A stretch of 55,014 nt of DNA from JBGFRR01 sp041695045 (GTDB lineage Bacteria > Bacteroidota > Ignavibacteria > UBA10030). The notes beneath the pieces are model-generated. The model did not search any database. It was not told the origin of the DNA and worked only from the letters and a program-made list of their open reading frames with translations. Every line of letters starts with the position of its first letter. Within the stretch, counting starts at the first letter, position 1. The stretch spans positions 1 to 55,014 of the forward strand of contig JBGFRR010000047.1 of the NCBI GenBank assembly GCA_041695045.1. The letters are read 5' to 3'. Shown here in pieces: positions 26,023-34,518 of the stretch. Position numbers and translations under genes: made by a program.

Positions 26023-28434
26023 ATGAAGAAAATCGTACTCATGATCGTTCTCCCTGTTCTCTTGCACGCCGGCAACAATCCCCAAAAGGCGGTAGCCGTC
26101 CGCACGCCGGCGGCTCCGAGTATTGATGGGGTGTTGAATGAGCCGGAGTGGACACTTGCTCAGCCCGTTACCGATTTTACGCAGCGAGACCCGGACGAAG
26201 GCGCTCCGGCGACTGAACGGACGGAGATTCGCATTCTCTATGATAACGAAGCGCTCTACTTCGGCTGCATGATGTACGACTCCGAGCCTTCGAAGATCGT
26301 CGCCCGCCTTGCCCGCCGCGATGATGAAATCGAATCGGATGTGATATCGATTCGGATCGACAGTTACCATGACCATCAGACGGCCTTCGAATTCACCGTC
26401 CTCGCATCCGGCGTGAAAGTCGATATCCTCCAGTACAACGATGCGCAGAGCCAAGATGAATCGTGGGACCCGGTGTGGGATGTGCAAACGCGGTTGACGG
26501 AGGAAGGATGGATTGCTGAAGTCAAGATTCCCTTGAACGTCCTCCGTTTTCCTGAGCGGCAAGAACATGAGTGGGGGATTCAGTTTATCCGCCGCATTTC
26601 TCGCAAGCAGGAACATGCTCAATGGGTGCTCATTCGAAAAAGAGAAAGTGGTTTTGTTTCAAAATTTGGTCACCTTGTCGGTGTACGCGATATTCCAACG
26701 CCGACCAACCTTGAGTTGATTCCCTACGCCGTGAGCAGCAATCGGTTCCTTCCGAAATCGTTTACCTATCCGAACAGTCGCGACATCACTGGCAACGCTG
26801 GGTTCGACCTGAAGTTCCGCCCCGGTTGGCTGACCGTCGATGCCACCTTCAACCCGGATTTTGGGCAGGTAGAGGCGGACCCTGCCGTACTCAATCTCAC
26901 CACGTTTGAAACGGTCTATCCCGAGCGACGCCCGTTCTTCATTGAGGGCATTCAGATCTTTCGGTTTGGTACATTCGGCTTTGCCGGTGCAGGTCCCGGG
27001 TTGTTCTACACGCGCCGCATCGGTCGAGCATTACACGTGCGCGCTCCGTCAGGCATGGACATTGCGAAGGAGCCACGCGTGGCAACCATCCTAGGTGCGG
27101 CAAAGGTTTCCGGGAAGACGCCCGGCGGACTTGCTGTTGGATTCATGAATGCCGTAACAGAAGAAGAGCGTGCTGTTCTTGTGAACGCTTCAGGGCAGAG
27201 GTCGGAGATTGTCGTGGAGCCGTTGACCAATTATAGCGTCCTTCGGCTGAGACAGGATCTGTTGGAAAATTCCAATGTGGGGATGATTGCCACGTCGGTC
27301 AACCGCCGAGGGGGTTGGCCGGCGATGACGGGCGGTGTGGACTGGACGCTGCGCTTTTTGGAAAGCACCTATCGCCTCGACGGTTTCTTGGCTGGCACTC
27401 GCACGACAAATTCACGGAACGAACGAGTGAACGGTTCTGCCGGGCGGGTTGGTTTCAGTAAAGATGGTGGCGAGCACTGGCGAGGATTTCTCTCCGGTAG
27501 TTTCACGTCGAAGACGTACAACATCAACGACATCGGTTTCTTCCGCCGGCCGAACGACTATGGGTTCCTCGCCCAGATACTGTATCGGGACGACCGTGTA
27601 ACCGAGTGGAAGCGATTCTGGAGTGTTTCATCGCGGTACCACTACCGAAAAAATTACGAGGGAGCGGAGCTGATTAACTCATTCACCGTTGAGGGCGAGC
27701 TCATCCTGCCGAATTATTGGGAGTTGAGTCTTGAAGCGGAAGTTGACCAGGGCAAATACGATGACCGCGAGACGCGTGGATACGGACTGTACCGCAAACC
27801 AGAACGGCAGCGGGTTGAATTCCGCGTTGAAACGGACCCGCGGCGATTCATCGAAGTGGAAGGAAATGTTTCGCTCGGAAGGATTGTTGGGGACGGAACC
27901 TTCTCAGCGTATCAACTCGAGGTTGAGTTGAGACCGCTTTCCAACTTGACGCTGGAATTCGAGCTGTCGCACGATCGACGCGATGGAGAGTTTGCGTGGG
28001 TTGCCAATAGCTCGACGCCGTTGCTGAGCAATGGAACGGGCTTTACGATCTTTGCCGACCGCACGACACGCGAGTGGAATTTGACCTCGCGCGGTTCCTT
28101 TGTCTTCACGAGAGATTTGACGCTGCAATACTACTTTCAGATTTTCTTTGCAAAGGGAACGTTTGCCAACGCGGCCATCATGACCTCTCCGGATTCGTTT
28201 GTCCCATACTCGACCTATCGTCATCCGGACTTCAGCGAGCTTTCCTTCCACAGCAACCTCGTGGTGCGGTGGGAGTTTCTCCCCGGCAGCACGGCGTACC
28301 TCGTCTGGTCTCAGGCACGCAATGGCGATGCAGGAACCTTCTCGACACCGTTACGCGAAGACCTGCGCAATACCTTCGCGCTTTCCATGGAGAACGTGCT
28401 GCTTCTGAAAATCAGCTATTGGTGGAGTTTGTAA
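26023..28434 (+). CDS. DUF5916-type outer-membrane protein with N-terminal family-9 carbohydrate-binding-like domain
   Basis: 803 aa, with a signal peptide (about 1-17). Residues about 25-210 resemble the CBM9-like fold seen in this family (SIDGVLNEPEWTLAQPVTDF; ALYFGCMMYDSEP; VEWGIQFIRRISRKQE-like segment). The remaining ~580 residues alternate beta strands rich in aromatic residues and end WWSL, the pattern of DUF5916 proteins, which are predicted outer-membrane barrels. FNPDFGQVEADPAVLNLT and ERRPFFIEG are characteristic motifs. The substrate is unknown; a role in surface carbohydrate or peptide handling is plausible. GAGG precedes the ATG. Confidence 0.87.
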   Translation: MKKIVLMIVLPVLLHAGNNPQKAVAVRTPAAPSIDGVLNEPEWTLAQPVTDFTQRDPDEGAPATERTEIRILYDNEALYFGCMMYDSEPSKIVARLARRDDEIESDVISIRIDSYHDHQTAFEFTVLASGVKVDILQYNDAQSQDESWDPVWDVQTRLTEEGWIAEVKIPLNVLRFPERQEHEWGIQFIRRISRKQEHAQWVLIRKRESGFVSKFGHLVGVRDIPTPTNLELIPYAVSSNRFLPKSFTYPNSRDITGNAGFDLKFRPGWLTVDATFNPDFGQVEADPAVLNLTTFETVYPERRPFFIEGIQIFRFGTFGFAGAGPGLFYTRRIGRALHVRAPSGMDIAKEPRVATILGAAKVSGKTPGGLAVGFMNAVTEEERAVLVNASGQRSEIVVEPLTNYSVLRLRQDLLENSNVGMIATSVNRRGGWPAMTGGVDWTLRFLESTYRLDGFLAGTRTTNSRNERVNGSAGRVGFSKDGGEHWRGFLSGSFTSKTYNINDIGFFRRPNDYGFLAQILYRDDRVTEWKRFWSVSSRYHYRKNYEGAELINSFTVEGELILPNYWELSLEAEVDQGKYDDRETRGYGLYRKPERQRVEFRVETDPRRFIEVEGNVSLGRIVGDGTFSAYQLEVELRPLSNLTLEFELSHDRRDGEFAWVANSSTPLLSNGTGFTIFADRTTREWNLTSRGSFVFTRDLTLQYYFQIFFAKGTFANAAIMTSPDSFVPYSTYRHPDFSELSFHSNLVVRWEFLPGSTAYLVWSQARNGDAGTFSTPLREDLRNTFALSMENVLLLKISYWWSL

Positions 28435-28520
28435 CGGACGAACTCACACCGGATCGATCGTTGCTGATCTTCCCCGCAATCCGTATATTTTCTTCAACCA
28501 TGGTTTATCGACAGGACAGA

Positions 28521-28850
28521 ATGATGTCCACAGATAGAAGCAAAGCTCCATCATCGATACCGGAGCGTGATAGAGAATTGTTTGAGTCTCTTCCTGGCGG
28601 CGAGACGATTCTGAGGGGTTTTGCGGATCTTGAATGCGGCGAAAAGACGATACCGGCGCTCCTTGTTCAGATCGGAGGGCCACGATTGCGACTGTTAGGT
28701 CTGCACGTTCCCTCGGCCGATGATGTTCCAGAACATGAATTGTACGAACTGCTCTCACAGCAAGACCCTGACGCGGCCCACTCACGTTACAATGCACTGA
28801 TTCGCCTTCTTGTTAGTTTCGAACGGGCAGCAGAATGCGCCAGAAAGTAG
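28521..28850 (+). CDS. Small protein of unknown function, partner of a DUF6036-type nucleotidyltransferase
   Basis: About 109 aa, not recognised as a named family. ATG codons at 28500, 28521 and 28524 are candidates. AGGA at 28513 favours the last two. The sequence is acidic and soluble (ERDRELFESLPGGETILRGF; HELYELLSQQDP). Its last 16 nt overlap the start of the next gene, a tight coupling typical of toxin-antitoxin-like or regulator/effector units. No DNA-binding motif can be made out by eye. Confidence 0.7.
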   Translation: MMSTDRSKAPSSIPERDRELFESLPGGETILRGFADLECGEKTIPALLVQIGGPRLRLLGLHVPSADDVPEHELYELLSQQDPDAAHSRYNALIRLLVSFERAAECARK

Positions 28851-29356
28851 ACCGACAGCGACTTGCGGAATTTCTGCGCGCGTTGGCCGTCGAAGCAGAC
28901 CAACCCGTGAGAGTCTATCTAACGGGAGGTGCTACCGCCGTTTTGGTCGGCTGGCGTCTATCCACCATTGATGTCGACCTTCGCATTGTTCCAGAGAGCG
29001 ACCGAATGCTTCGTGCGCTGTCAGTGCTCAAAGAGCAGAGGAACATGAATGTCGAACTTGCATCGCCTGCTGACTTTGTTCCAGAACTCCCCGGCTGGGA
29101 AACCCGCAGTGCGTTCATTATGCAAGAGGCGACCACGACATTCTATCATTATGATTTCTATGCGCAAGCCCTCGCTAAGATAGAGCGCTTCCACGAACGC
29201 GATGTTCTCGATGTCAAGGAAATGCTGAGCCGAAAGCTTATCGAACCTGTGCGTCTCAAAGAGCTCTATGAGACGATTGTCCCCCAGCTCTATCGTTTTC
29301 CGGCTATTAGTCCTGAAGCATTTCGCCGGAACCTCAAAGCTGTCCTTTCAACATGA
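28835..29356 (+). CDS. DUF6036-type nucleotidyltransferase-fold protein
   Basis: 173 aa. YLTGGATAVLVGWRLSTIDVDLRIV matches, in two pieces, the GG-x(n)-R/S-T-x-DxD pattern of minimal nucleotidyltransferases. TIDVDLRI supplies the metal-binding acidic pair. The C-terminal part contains KIERFHERDVLDVKEML, common in DUF6036/AbiEii-like proteins. It overlaps the upstream small gene by 16 nt and the downstream methyltransferase by 4 nt (ATGA). The family is often met in two-gene units of presumed toxin-antitoxin type, which is the inference here. No activity can be assigned from sequence alone. Confidence 0.8.
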   Translation: MRQKVDRQRLAEFLRALAVEADQPVRVYLTGGATAVLVGWRLSTIDVDLRIVPESDRMLRALSVLKEQRNMNVELASPADFVPELPGWETRSAFIMQEATTTFYHYDFYAQALAKIERFHERDVLDVKEMLSRKLIEPVRLKELYETIVPQLYRFPAISPEAFRRNLKAVLST

Positions 29357-30783
29357 TCCCAGAGACTGAACTCAAGAGGAGTGACGAAGTTCATCTCGCG
29401 ATCGAAGCTGCGGTGTTTGAGGGCAAAACCGTCAGCAGGCTTGACGGTTTTGTCATTTTTGTGGATGGCGGTGTGCCGGGTGATACGGTGACGGCTAAGA
29501 TCACGAAGGTGAAGAAATCGTACGCGGAGGCTCGAGTTGTTCGCGTTGAACAGCCGTCGCCACTGCGCGTCGAGCCGCGATGTCGGTACTTCGGGACATG
29601 CGGAGGATGCAAATGGCAGCATGTGGATTATCAAGCGCAGCTGCAGTTCAAACAACAGCAGGTGGTCGATGCCTTCGAACGGATCGGCAGGTTTCTGAAT
29701 CCTCCCATCCTCCCCATCATCGGCGCGGATGAGATTTACTTTTACCGCAACAAGATGGAGTTCTCGTTCTCCGACCAGCAGTGGCTTGAATCACCACCTT
29801 CGGGAGTTCAGACCAACTCCACTCCCAACTCGAAACTTTTCTTGGGCCTCCACGTCCCCCAGCGCTACGACAAAGTACTGGACATTCAGGAATGTCATTT
29901 ACAGTCGGAAATCTCCAACCGCGTTCTCTCGTTTACCCGCTCGTTTGCTCGTCGTACCGGTCTCGATGTGTACTCATCGGACAGGAATGCGGGATACCTT
30001 CGCTTTCTTGTTATCAGGCAAAGCGTCCGGACTGGCGAGCTTATGGTGAATCTTGTTACCTTTAAGGACAGTCCGGAGGTGATGCGGCGCTTCACGAACG
30101 AACTCGTGGCTGGGATTCCTGAGGTTACAACGGTGGTGAATACGATCAACAGTCGAAAGGCGCAGATTGCCTTTGGGGATCGGGAGCTGGTATATCACGG
30201 AGAAGGAGTGATTCACGAGGTGCTGGGGGGCTACCGGTTCAGGATTTCGGCGGGGTCGTTCTTCCAGACGAACACCGAGCAGGCGGAGAAGCTTTACAGT
30301 CTTGCTGCCGAGTTTGCAGAATTGGCGCCGGAGGATGTGGTGTACGATCTGTACTCAGGTACAGGCTCCATCGCGATCTTCGTATCCGGAAGGGCAAAGC
30401 ACGTCGTCGGCGTTGAGTCTGTCGAAAGCGCCATCCGCGACGCCGAGCGGAACGCGCGGCTCAATGGTGTCGCCAACTGCACATTTGTTGTAGGAGACCT
30501 GAAAGATCGATTGACGGTCGATCGCGAGTGGATTGCCACGCATGAGAAGCCGAATGTCATGATCATCGACCCACCCCGAAGCGGGATGCATCCGCGGGTG
30601 GTGGAAGAAGTGGCCCGGCTTGCACCGCCGTGCATCGTCTACGTTAGCTGCAACCCGATGACACAGGCGAGGGATGTGAAGATGCTGCGTGAGCGTGGGT
30701 ATGACCTGGTGAAACTCCAGCCAGTCGATATGTTTCCCCACACGTACCATGTGGAAAATGTGGCGCTGCTGACGCTCAAATAA
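29353..30783 (+). CDS. rlmD: 23S rRNA (uracil-5-)-methyltransferase, RlmD/RumA-like
   Basis: 476 aa. An N-terminal TRAM-like RNA-binding domain (about 12-68) is followed by iron-sulfur ligands Cys77, Cys83, Cys86 and Cys181 (CRYFGTCGGCKWQH; DIQECHLQ). The SAM site is YDLYSGTGSIAIF with VVGVESVESAIRDA. The catalytic region is DPPRSGMHPRVVEE, then VYVSCNP with nucleophile Cys433. It transfers methyl from S-adenosylmethionine to C5 of a uracil in 23S rRNA. RlmD versus RlmC-type specificity is not decided here. Residues about 145-160 (SPPSGVQTNSTPNS) look like an extra loop and carry a GGAGTT/AACTCC hairpin. Confidence 0.93.
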   Translation: MIPETELKRSDEVHLAIEAAVFEGKTVSRLDGFVIFVDGGVPGDTVTAKITKVKKSYAEARVVRVEQPSPLRVEPRCRYFGTCGGCKWQHVDYQAQLQFKQQQVVDAFERIGRFLNPPILPIIGADEIYFYRNKMEFSFSDQQWLESPPSGVQTNSTPNSKLFLGLHVPQRYDKVLDIQECHLQSEISNRVLSFTRSFARRTGLDVYSSDRNAGYLRFLVIRQSVRTGELMVNLVTFKDSPEVMRRFTNELVAGIPEVTTVVNTINSRKAQIAFGDRELVYHGEGVIHEVLGGYRFRISAGSFFQTNTEQAEKLYSLAAEFAELAPEDVVYDLYSGTGSIAIFVSGRAKHVVGVESVESAIRDAERNARLNGVANCTFVVGDLKDRLTVDREWIATHEKPNVMIIDPPRSGMHPRVVEEVARLAPPCIVYVSCNPMTQARDVKMLRERGYDLVKLQPVDMFPHTYHVENVALLTLK

Positions 30784-30794
30784 AAGTCATCCGC

Positions 30795-31061
30795 TTATGC
30801 TTTTTCCAGCTCTACGTGAAGAGCAAAGCCTAAAGCGTGGAGGTACGCTTTACAATCTTCCCAAGTCAAGCCGAACTGCTTCACGTCAGCGGCGCCGAGG
30901 TGGCCGAGAATATCCCGGATGAGGCCTTCATCGCCTGTCGCAAATTCAACGTCGTCATTGAAAAAGGCATCTTCAGCCCACTTGACCAGTTCTGCTTGGG
31001 AAAGGGTCCCCTGGATATAGGCAAAGATTTTTTTTCCCAGATCTTCTTTTGTGATGACCAT
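30795..31061 (-). CDS. Small acidic protein of unknown function
   Basis: 88 aa, converging on the methyltransferase with an 11-nt gap. Motifs that look conserved are MVITKEDLGKKIFAYI, SQAELVKWAEDAFF, RDILGHLGAADVKQFGLTW and EDCKAYLHALGF. I have no family name for it. It is helical and acidic. Directly upstream on its strand is the tail of another open frame ending three nt before this ATG. It may therefore be the surviving half of a two-gene unit. Confidence 0.75.
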   Translation of the reverse strand: MVITKEDLGKKIFAYIQGTLSQAELVKWAEDAFFNDDVEFATGDEGLIRDILGHLGAADVKQFGLTWEDCKAYLHALGFALHVELEKA

Positions 31062-31064
31062 AGA

Positions 31065-31178
31065 TTAGCCAACCTTTGTGTGTCCTGTATCGACAGGGTA
31101 TTTTTGATGGATCTCTATGAGCTTCCCTCTGTCGTCGTACAGTTCTTGATAAAATGAAACAGTTTGCCTTAAGAAGTT
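31065..31178 (-). pseudogene. 5'-truncated partner of the 88-aa gene
   Basis: A 37-codon open frame without any start codon, preceded by an in-frame stop. It reads FYQELYDDRGKLIEIHQKYP then VDTGHTKVG and stops three nt before the ATG at 31061. The composition looks protein-like. It is interpreted as the 3' end of a gene whose 5' part was lost at a rearrangement junction near 31180. It could also be non-coding. Confidence 0.4.
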
Positions 31179-31411
31179 TCACGCTATCGGTTTTCTTCCC
31201 TACCTTTCTCTGCAGAGTCGTTAGTGTGCGCCACAACTTCATCTCGGTTTTCCGTCTGGTTGTTCTTCCGTTTGTCTTAGTTCTTTTTGGTCGGGATTTT
31301 ATTTTATCAGGCCGTATCATATGTAGAGCTCAGGAAACGAGTGTTTGCGATCAATCGTTGACCCAAAGATAAGGATGTTCGGGATGACAAACAATACAGT
31401 ATCCAAATATA
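31179..31411. other. Junction region with no assignable gene
   Basis: About 230 nt between two gene fragments. A hydrophobic 72-codon open frame (31154-31372, plus) has no recognisable pattern and is probably fortuitous. With the truncated pieces on both sides, the stretch from 31062 to 31641 appears to be a rearrangement scar. Confidence 0.5.
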
Positions 31412-31573
31412 GGCCCGCCGCGCATCGTGTACGTCAGCTGCAACCCGACGACGCAGGCAAGGGATGCAACGATGTTGCGTGAGCGTGGGTATGATCTGAT
31501 GAAACTCCGGCCGGTTGACATGTTTCCCCACACGTATCATGTGGAGAGCGTGGTAGCGATGGCACTCCGATGA
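31412..31573 (+). pseudogene. Duplicated 3' end of the rRNA uracil methyltransferase gene
   Basis: 54 codons including the stop encode PPRIVYVSCNPTTQARD, then MLRERGYDLMKLRPVDMFP, HTYHVESVV and ALR. This is nearly the same as the C-terminus of the complete methyltransferase ending at 30783 (PPCIVYVSCNPMTQARD ... MLRERGYDLVKLQPVDMFP). Nothing upstream belongs to the gene. It is a partial paralogue that has diverged at several codons, left by duplication or recombination. Confidence 0.9.
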
Positions 31574-31641
31574 ACAGGATGGAGCTGCGATTGCAAGACT
31601 TCTTAAAGAGAGATGTTTACAGTGAGAAAGAGAGGGAGGGC

Positions 31642-32313
31642 TTATTCCCCCCCAGGAGGGGGAGGGTCCTCATTTCCCGGAGTATGGAGACGGTCTGAAC
31701 CGAACAATCCAAGACTCTTGCTAATGAAGTAAATCGTGACTCCCACTACAGCCGTAACCCCTGCAACGGCATACCACCGATAATTGGTTTCTTCGGTAAG
31801 TTTTATACGCGCGATGTCCTGTGCAATCGGGGCGAGATGGTTCAAGAGTAGTATCTCAAGACTTTCTTGTTCTGTTATCGTTCGTTGGTACAGAACATCT
31901 CCACTCGAAACCTTAATCAATCGAATAGAGTGTGTGTAGCGTTCCTGAGACTTCTCGATGGTTCCTTGGACGACTGCTTCCACGCCAAGGGTTTTCCCAA
32001 AATACGCTGCGCACGCTGAGGTAGTACATTCTTCAAGCGATGAGAAACCCATTTCGCTTAAGACGGCATCCATGGTGGACTGGCTCATCACTTGAAATGT
32101 TCCCGTTTCTCCAAGGGCTGTTGCCCATCGTTCACGCAAAGCTTTGGCTTCGGCAGCAGATACATCCTTTGGAGCAAACGGAAAAACAGCGACTCTAATC
32201 TTCTGTTCACTTGAGGAGGCCGAGAAAATCGTGCTGCCAGCCATTGCCGTGGCGATAAACAGCAAGCTCATCCTCCAGGTCCATCGCTGTATGCCAATGT
32301 CCATTTTTTTCAT
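31642..32313 (-). CDS. CsgG/TolB-N-like exported protein with C-terminal membrane segment
   Basis: 223 aa, with a signal peptide or N-terminal anchor (about residues 14-32). RVAVFPFAPKD, RWATALGETGTFQVMSQSTM and CAAYFGKTLGVEAVVQGTIE match the alpha/beta fold of periplasmic CsgG/LpoB/TolB-N-type domains, which bind partners at the envelope. SIRLIKVSSGDVLYQ continues that fold. A second hydrophobic segment (about 182-200) is followed by a Pro-rich tail (DPPPPGGE). The CTTSAC pair of cysteines may form a disulphide. It lies 10 nt downstream of a lipoprotein gene on the same strand, so the two probably form an envelope operon. Confidence 0.72.
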   Translation of the reverse strand: MKKMDIGIQRWTWRMSLLFIATAMAGSTIFSASSSEQKIRVAVFPFAPKDVSAAEAKALRERWATALGETGTFQVMSQSTMDAVLSEMGFSSLEECTTSACAAYFGKTLGVEAVVQGTIEKSQERYTHSIRLIKVSSGDVLYQRTITEQESLEILLLNHLAPIAQDIARIKLTEETNYRWYAVAGVTAVVGVTIYFISKSLGLFGSDRLHTPGNEDPPPPGGE

Positions 32314-32323
32314 ACTGGTTGCT

Positions 32324-32830
32324 CTAAAATCGCCTCAGACCAGTGCGAAGCTCGGTGGCAAGGTCATCCGAAAACTCCCTGAGATACTCTCTTAACATCT
32401 TGCTCATCGGAGCATGATGCCATTCTTGGCTGCCGCGCAGACGAACCTGATTCTCTGCCTCCATCCGCACGACGCTGAGGTCAGATGCACCTGCGCTCCT
32501 ACCGCGGGGCGACGCTTGGATGAAGATGCGCGTTCTTGCTTCTTCGATTCCCCGTTCAATTTCATCACTGAACGGAAAACGCGGCTTCCAGCCCGTCTCA
32601 AAATGTGTCAAGTCCGTTGTGCTTTCATACCGCACAACCTGAAACTGATAACGGTCCAGGATCTGGCGAGTCTTCAGACTGAAGTCGTAGAGAGTAGCCG
32701 TGCCTAAATTTGCTGTATATCTCGCTGCAACTTCGTCCTCCGATCTCGAACTTGCACAGCCGCAAAGGTGAAGGCTCACGAAGAGCATCATCACACATAC
32801 TGTGAAAGGATATATCCGACGAACCCTCAT
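32324..32830 (-). CDS. Lipoprotein of unknown function
   Basis: 168 aa. The N-terminal hydrophobic segment ends in LCGC, a lipobox, so Cys26 should be lipidated. The mature part (about 140 residues) is soluble and charged (ESTTDLTHFETGWKPRFPF; EIERGIEEARTRIFIQA), resembling small envelope lipoproteins without an assigned family. The CsgG-like gene starts 10 nt after its stop, suggesting translation from one mRNA. A strong stem-loop at 32862-32899 separates this operon from the SusD gene. Confidence 0.75.
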   Translation of the reverse strand: MRVRRIYPFTVCVMMLFVSLHLCGCASSRSEDEVAARYTANLGTATLYDFSLKTRQILDRYQFQVVRYESTTDLTHFETGWKPRFPFSDEIERGIEEARTRIFIQASPRGRSAGASDLSVVRMEAENQVRLRGSQEWHHAPMSKMLREYLREFSDDLATELRTGLRRF

Positions 32831-32861
32831 CGTACTTCACCAAAAAAGTTCAAAGTTCAAA

Positions 32862-32899
32862 GAGAAAGACCACCCTACATGTGCAGGGTGGTCTTTCTC
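32862..32899. terminator. Stem-loop between SusD and the lipoprotein operon
   Basis: GAGAAAGACCACCCT (32862-32876) and its perfect reverse complement (32885-32899) enclose an 8-nt loop. It lies 34 nt downstream of the minus-strand SusD stop and upstream of the lipoprotein start. It is the likely SusCD terminator (TTTCTC on one strand, weak T-tract). Confidence 0.75.
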
Positions 32900-32933
32900 G
32901 ACTGTTGCGTGCGATGGAGAAACAGCGAGCCGT

Positions 32934-34487
32934 TTATTCAGGATTCAGGTGTACGAGGGGCATCCAGAAGTCCCGAGGCAACCGCTTTGGTGCAGCACCT
33001 GGCCCGCCAACACCTCCGAACGTATAGTTCGCCAACTGAAGAATCTCAAGCTCCTTGCCAGGGACAGGGAAGTGGAGCAGCGTGCCTGAGGGAAGCTCGC
33101 CCCAGCCGCGTCGATCGAACCACGGCAATCCGCTCGCTGTGGCGAACGTTTCCACCATCTTTTCGTACTTCAACCACTTAAAGATGTCATCCCTGCTCAT
33201 TGCGGCAGTGAGTGGCGCCATCTGTCCGCGGCCCACACGAGTCTTGTTAATGAGCGTAGCGACTTCAGCCGGGCTTCCCCCCGTACGCCACAAGCCTTCT
33301 GCAATTGTCAGATCCATCTCTGCCACTAAGAGGGTAGGCATAGGTCCAGTCGCTCCTCCAGTGAGATGGTACCGATAGCGGCTCGATGAGTAGAGGGAGT
33401 GATGATAGGTTCCGCGGTCATCCCGGAAGGGAGAGGTGGGATGATACCCCATATCTGTGCCGGCTGTTTTTGGACCGCCAGCTCCTGTGACGCGCCGATC
33501 GGACGTAGCTACGTCGAACGCGTTGCGGCTGGCAACCGCTGTATTCAGCCAGGTCTGGTATCGCCCTGAGGTATCGCCGACTCCAATGGTTTTATAATCC
33601 ACGCGAGTCCACACATGGTGTTGTCCACGAAACTTCAGTCCGTCCCACCACAGGTTGCCGTCGCCGACTGGCGCAAAATCTCTCTTAATGCCGGCGCGGG
33701 CATCGGCAATGACCTTCGCCCAATTGACGGCAGCGCGCTCGGCAGGTGTACGCGCAACCCCCGCCCGGAACCGGGCCATGTAGGAGTATGCCAGTTCCCT
33801 GAGTTCGACGTTTGTCAGTTCCACGCCGTTGATCCACGCGCTGGGAGTCCTGAACGTATTCGCATTGCTGATTGCAATGCACTCCTCCAGCATTTTGATC
33901 GCGGCGTCCATCACCTCCCCATACGGCTTGAACTCAAGCTTCGTTGTGTTGACGTCTATGGTCTCGTCATAGATGAAGGCTTTGTCGAAGAAGAGCGCCA
34001 GCCATCCATGCGAAAGACCCTGGACGAACTTCGCGAAAGCTCGTGCACGGGGCGTCACATCGACCGCTCCCTCTTTAATTACTAATCCCTTGCCGATAGC
34101 GGCCAAGCCATCGTTCACGGAAGAAAGAGCCCTATACATAGAGTACCATGTTTCCCGATTCACGGTAGCGTTAGGATAGGTAACACTATTATTGTAGGGG
34201 GTCCGAGGCTCCGAACTAAGGTCCTGCATTCCCCAATTTCCCCACGATGACGTGTGGGCGTCTGCCATGACGCTCAGTGTGAGGGCCGGGTACCAAATGT
34301 CTTTTTGGGTCCCTGACCACCAGGTTAAGAACGACCCAGAGATAAGGGCCTGCACATCCGCAGGCGACGCCAACGCTCTCTCTTTATCAGGCTCGTTGAG
34401 ATTCTCAACCGCAAGGTCCATGCATCCGGCTGCCAAAACGATCAACACCGTCAGCAGAATCAATGATGCAAGATTTGTACTTTTCAT
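32934..34487 (-). CDS. SusD/RagB-family outer-membrane nutrient-binding lipoprotein
   Basis: About 517 aa from the ATG at 34487, which has GGAGAG upstream and gives a signal peptide ending in the lipobox LAAGC. A longer frame starts at 34529 but adds a leader without purpose. The SusD-like helical TPR core is suggested by YSMYRALSSVNDGLAAIGKG, ARAFAKFVQGLSHGWLALFF, EAEVATLINKTRVGRGQ-like segments and MSRDDIFKWLKYEKMVETF. The protein forms the lid over its TonB-dependent partner, encoded immediately upstream, 31 nt away. The imported substrate (glycan, peptide or other polymer) cannot be told, and no degradative enzymes are adjacent. Confidence 0.9.
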   Translation of the reverse strand: MKSTNLASLILLTVLIVLAAGCMDLAVENLNEPDKERALASPADVQALISGSFLTWWSGTQKDIWYPALTLSVMADAHTSSWGNWGMQDLSSEPRTPYNNSVTYPNATVNRETWYSMYRALSSVNDGLAAIGKGLVIKEGAVDVTPRARAFAKFVQGLSHGWLALFFDKAFIYDETIDVNTTKLEFKPYGEVMDAAIKMLEECIAISNANTFRTPSAWINGVELTNVELRELAYSYMARFRAGVARTPAERAAVNWAKVIADARAGIKRDFAPVGDGNLWWDGLKFRGQHHVWTRVDYKTIGVGDTSGRYQTWLNTAVASRNAFDVATSDRRVTGAGGPKTAGTDMGYHPTSPFRDDRGTYHHSLYSSSRYRYHLTGGATGPMPTLLVAEMDLTIAEGLWRTGGSPAEVATLINKTRVGRGQMAPLTAAMSRDDIFKWLKYEKMVETFATASGLPWFDRRGWGELPSGTLLHFPVPGKELEILQLANYTFGGVGGPGAAPKRLPRDFWMPLVHLNPE

Positions 34488-34518
34488 ATTGCTCTCCATT
34501 TCCTGAAGAAGTTTGCAC

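Noticed and set aside
28074..28520. Long 5' extension of the small protein at 28521-28850
   Set aside because: The extension lies entirely within the DUF5916 gene in another frame. ATGs at 28500, 28521 and 28524, with AGGA nearby, are better starts.
29801..29820. GGAGTT/AACTCC hairpin in the methyltransferase as a sixth P element
   Set aside because: Only the inner arm resembles P. The outer arm and the TC/TC mismatch are missing, so I did not count it, although the surrounding loop looks inserted.
30568..30590. CCCCGAAGCGGG palindrome in the methyltransferase gene as an inserted repeat
   Set aside because: It encodes the conserved DPPRSGMH motif of the enzyme, so it reflects protein constraint, not insertion.
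31154..31372. 72-codon hydrophobic frame
   Set aside because: No ribosome site, no pattern and located in a rearrangement scar. Probably fortuitous.
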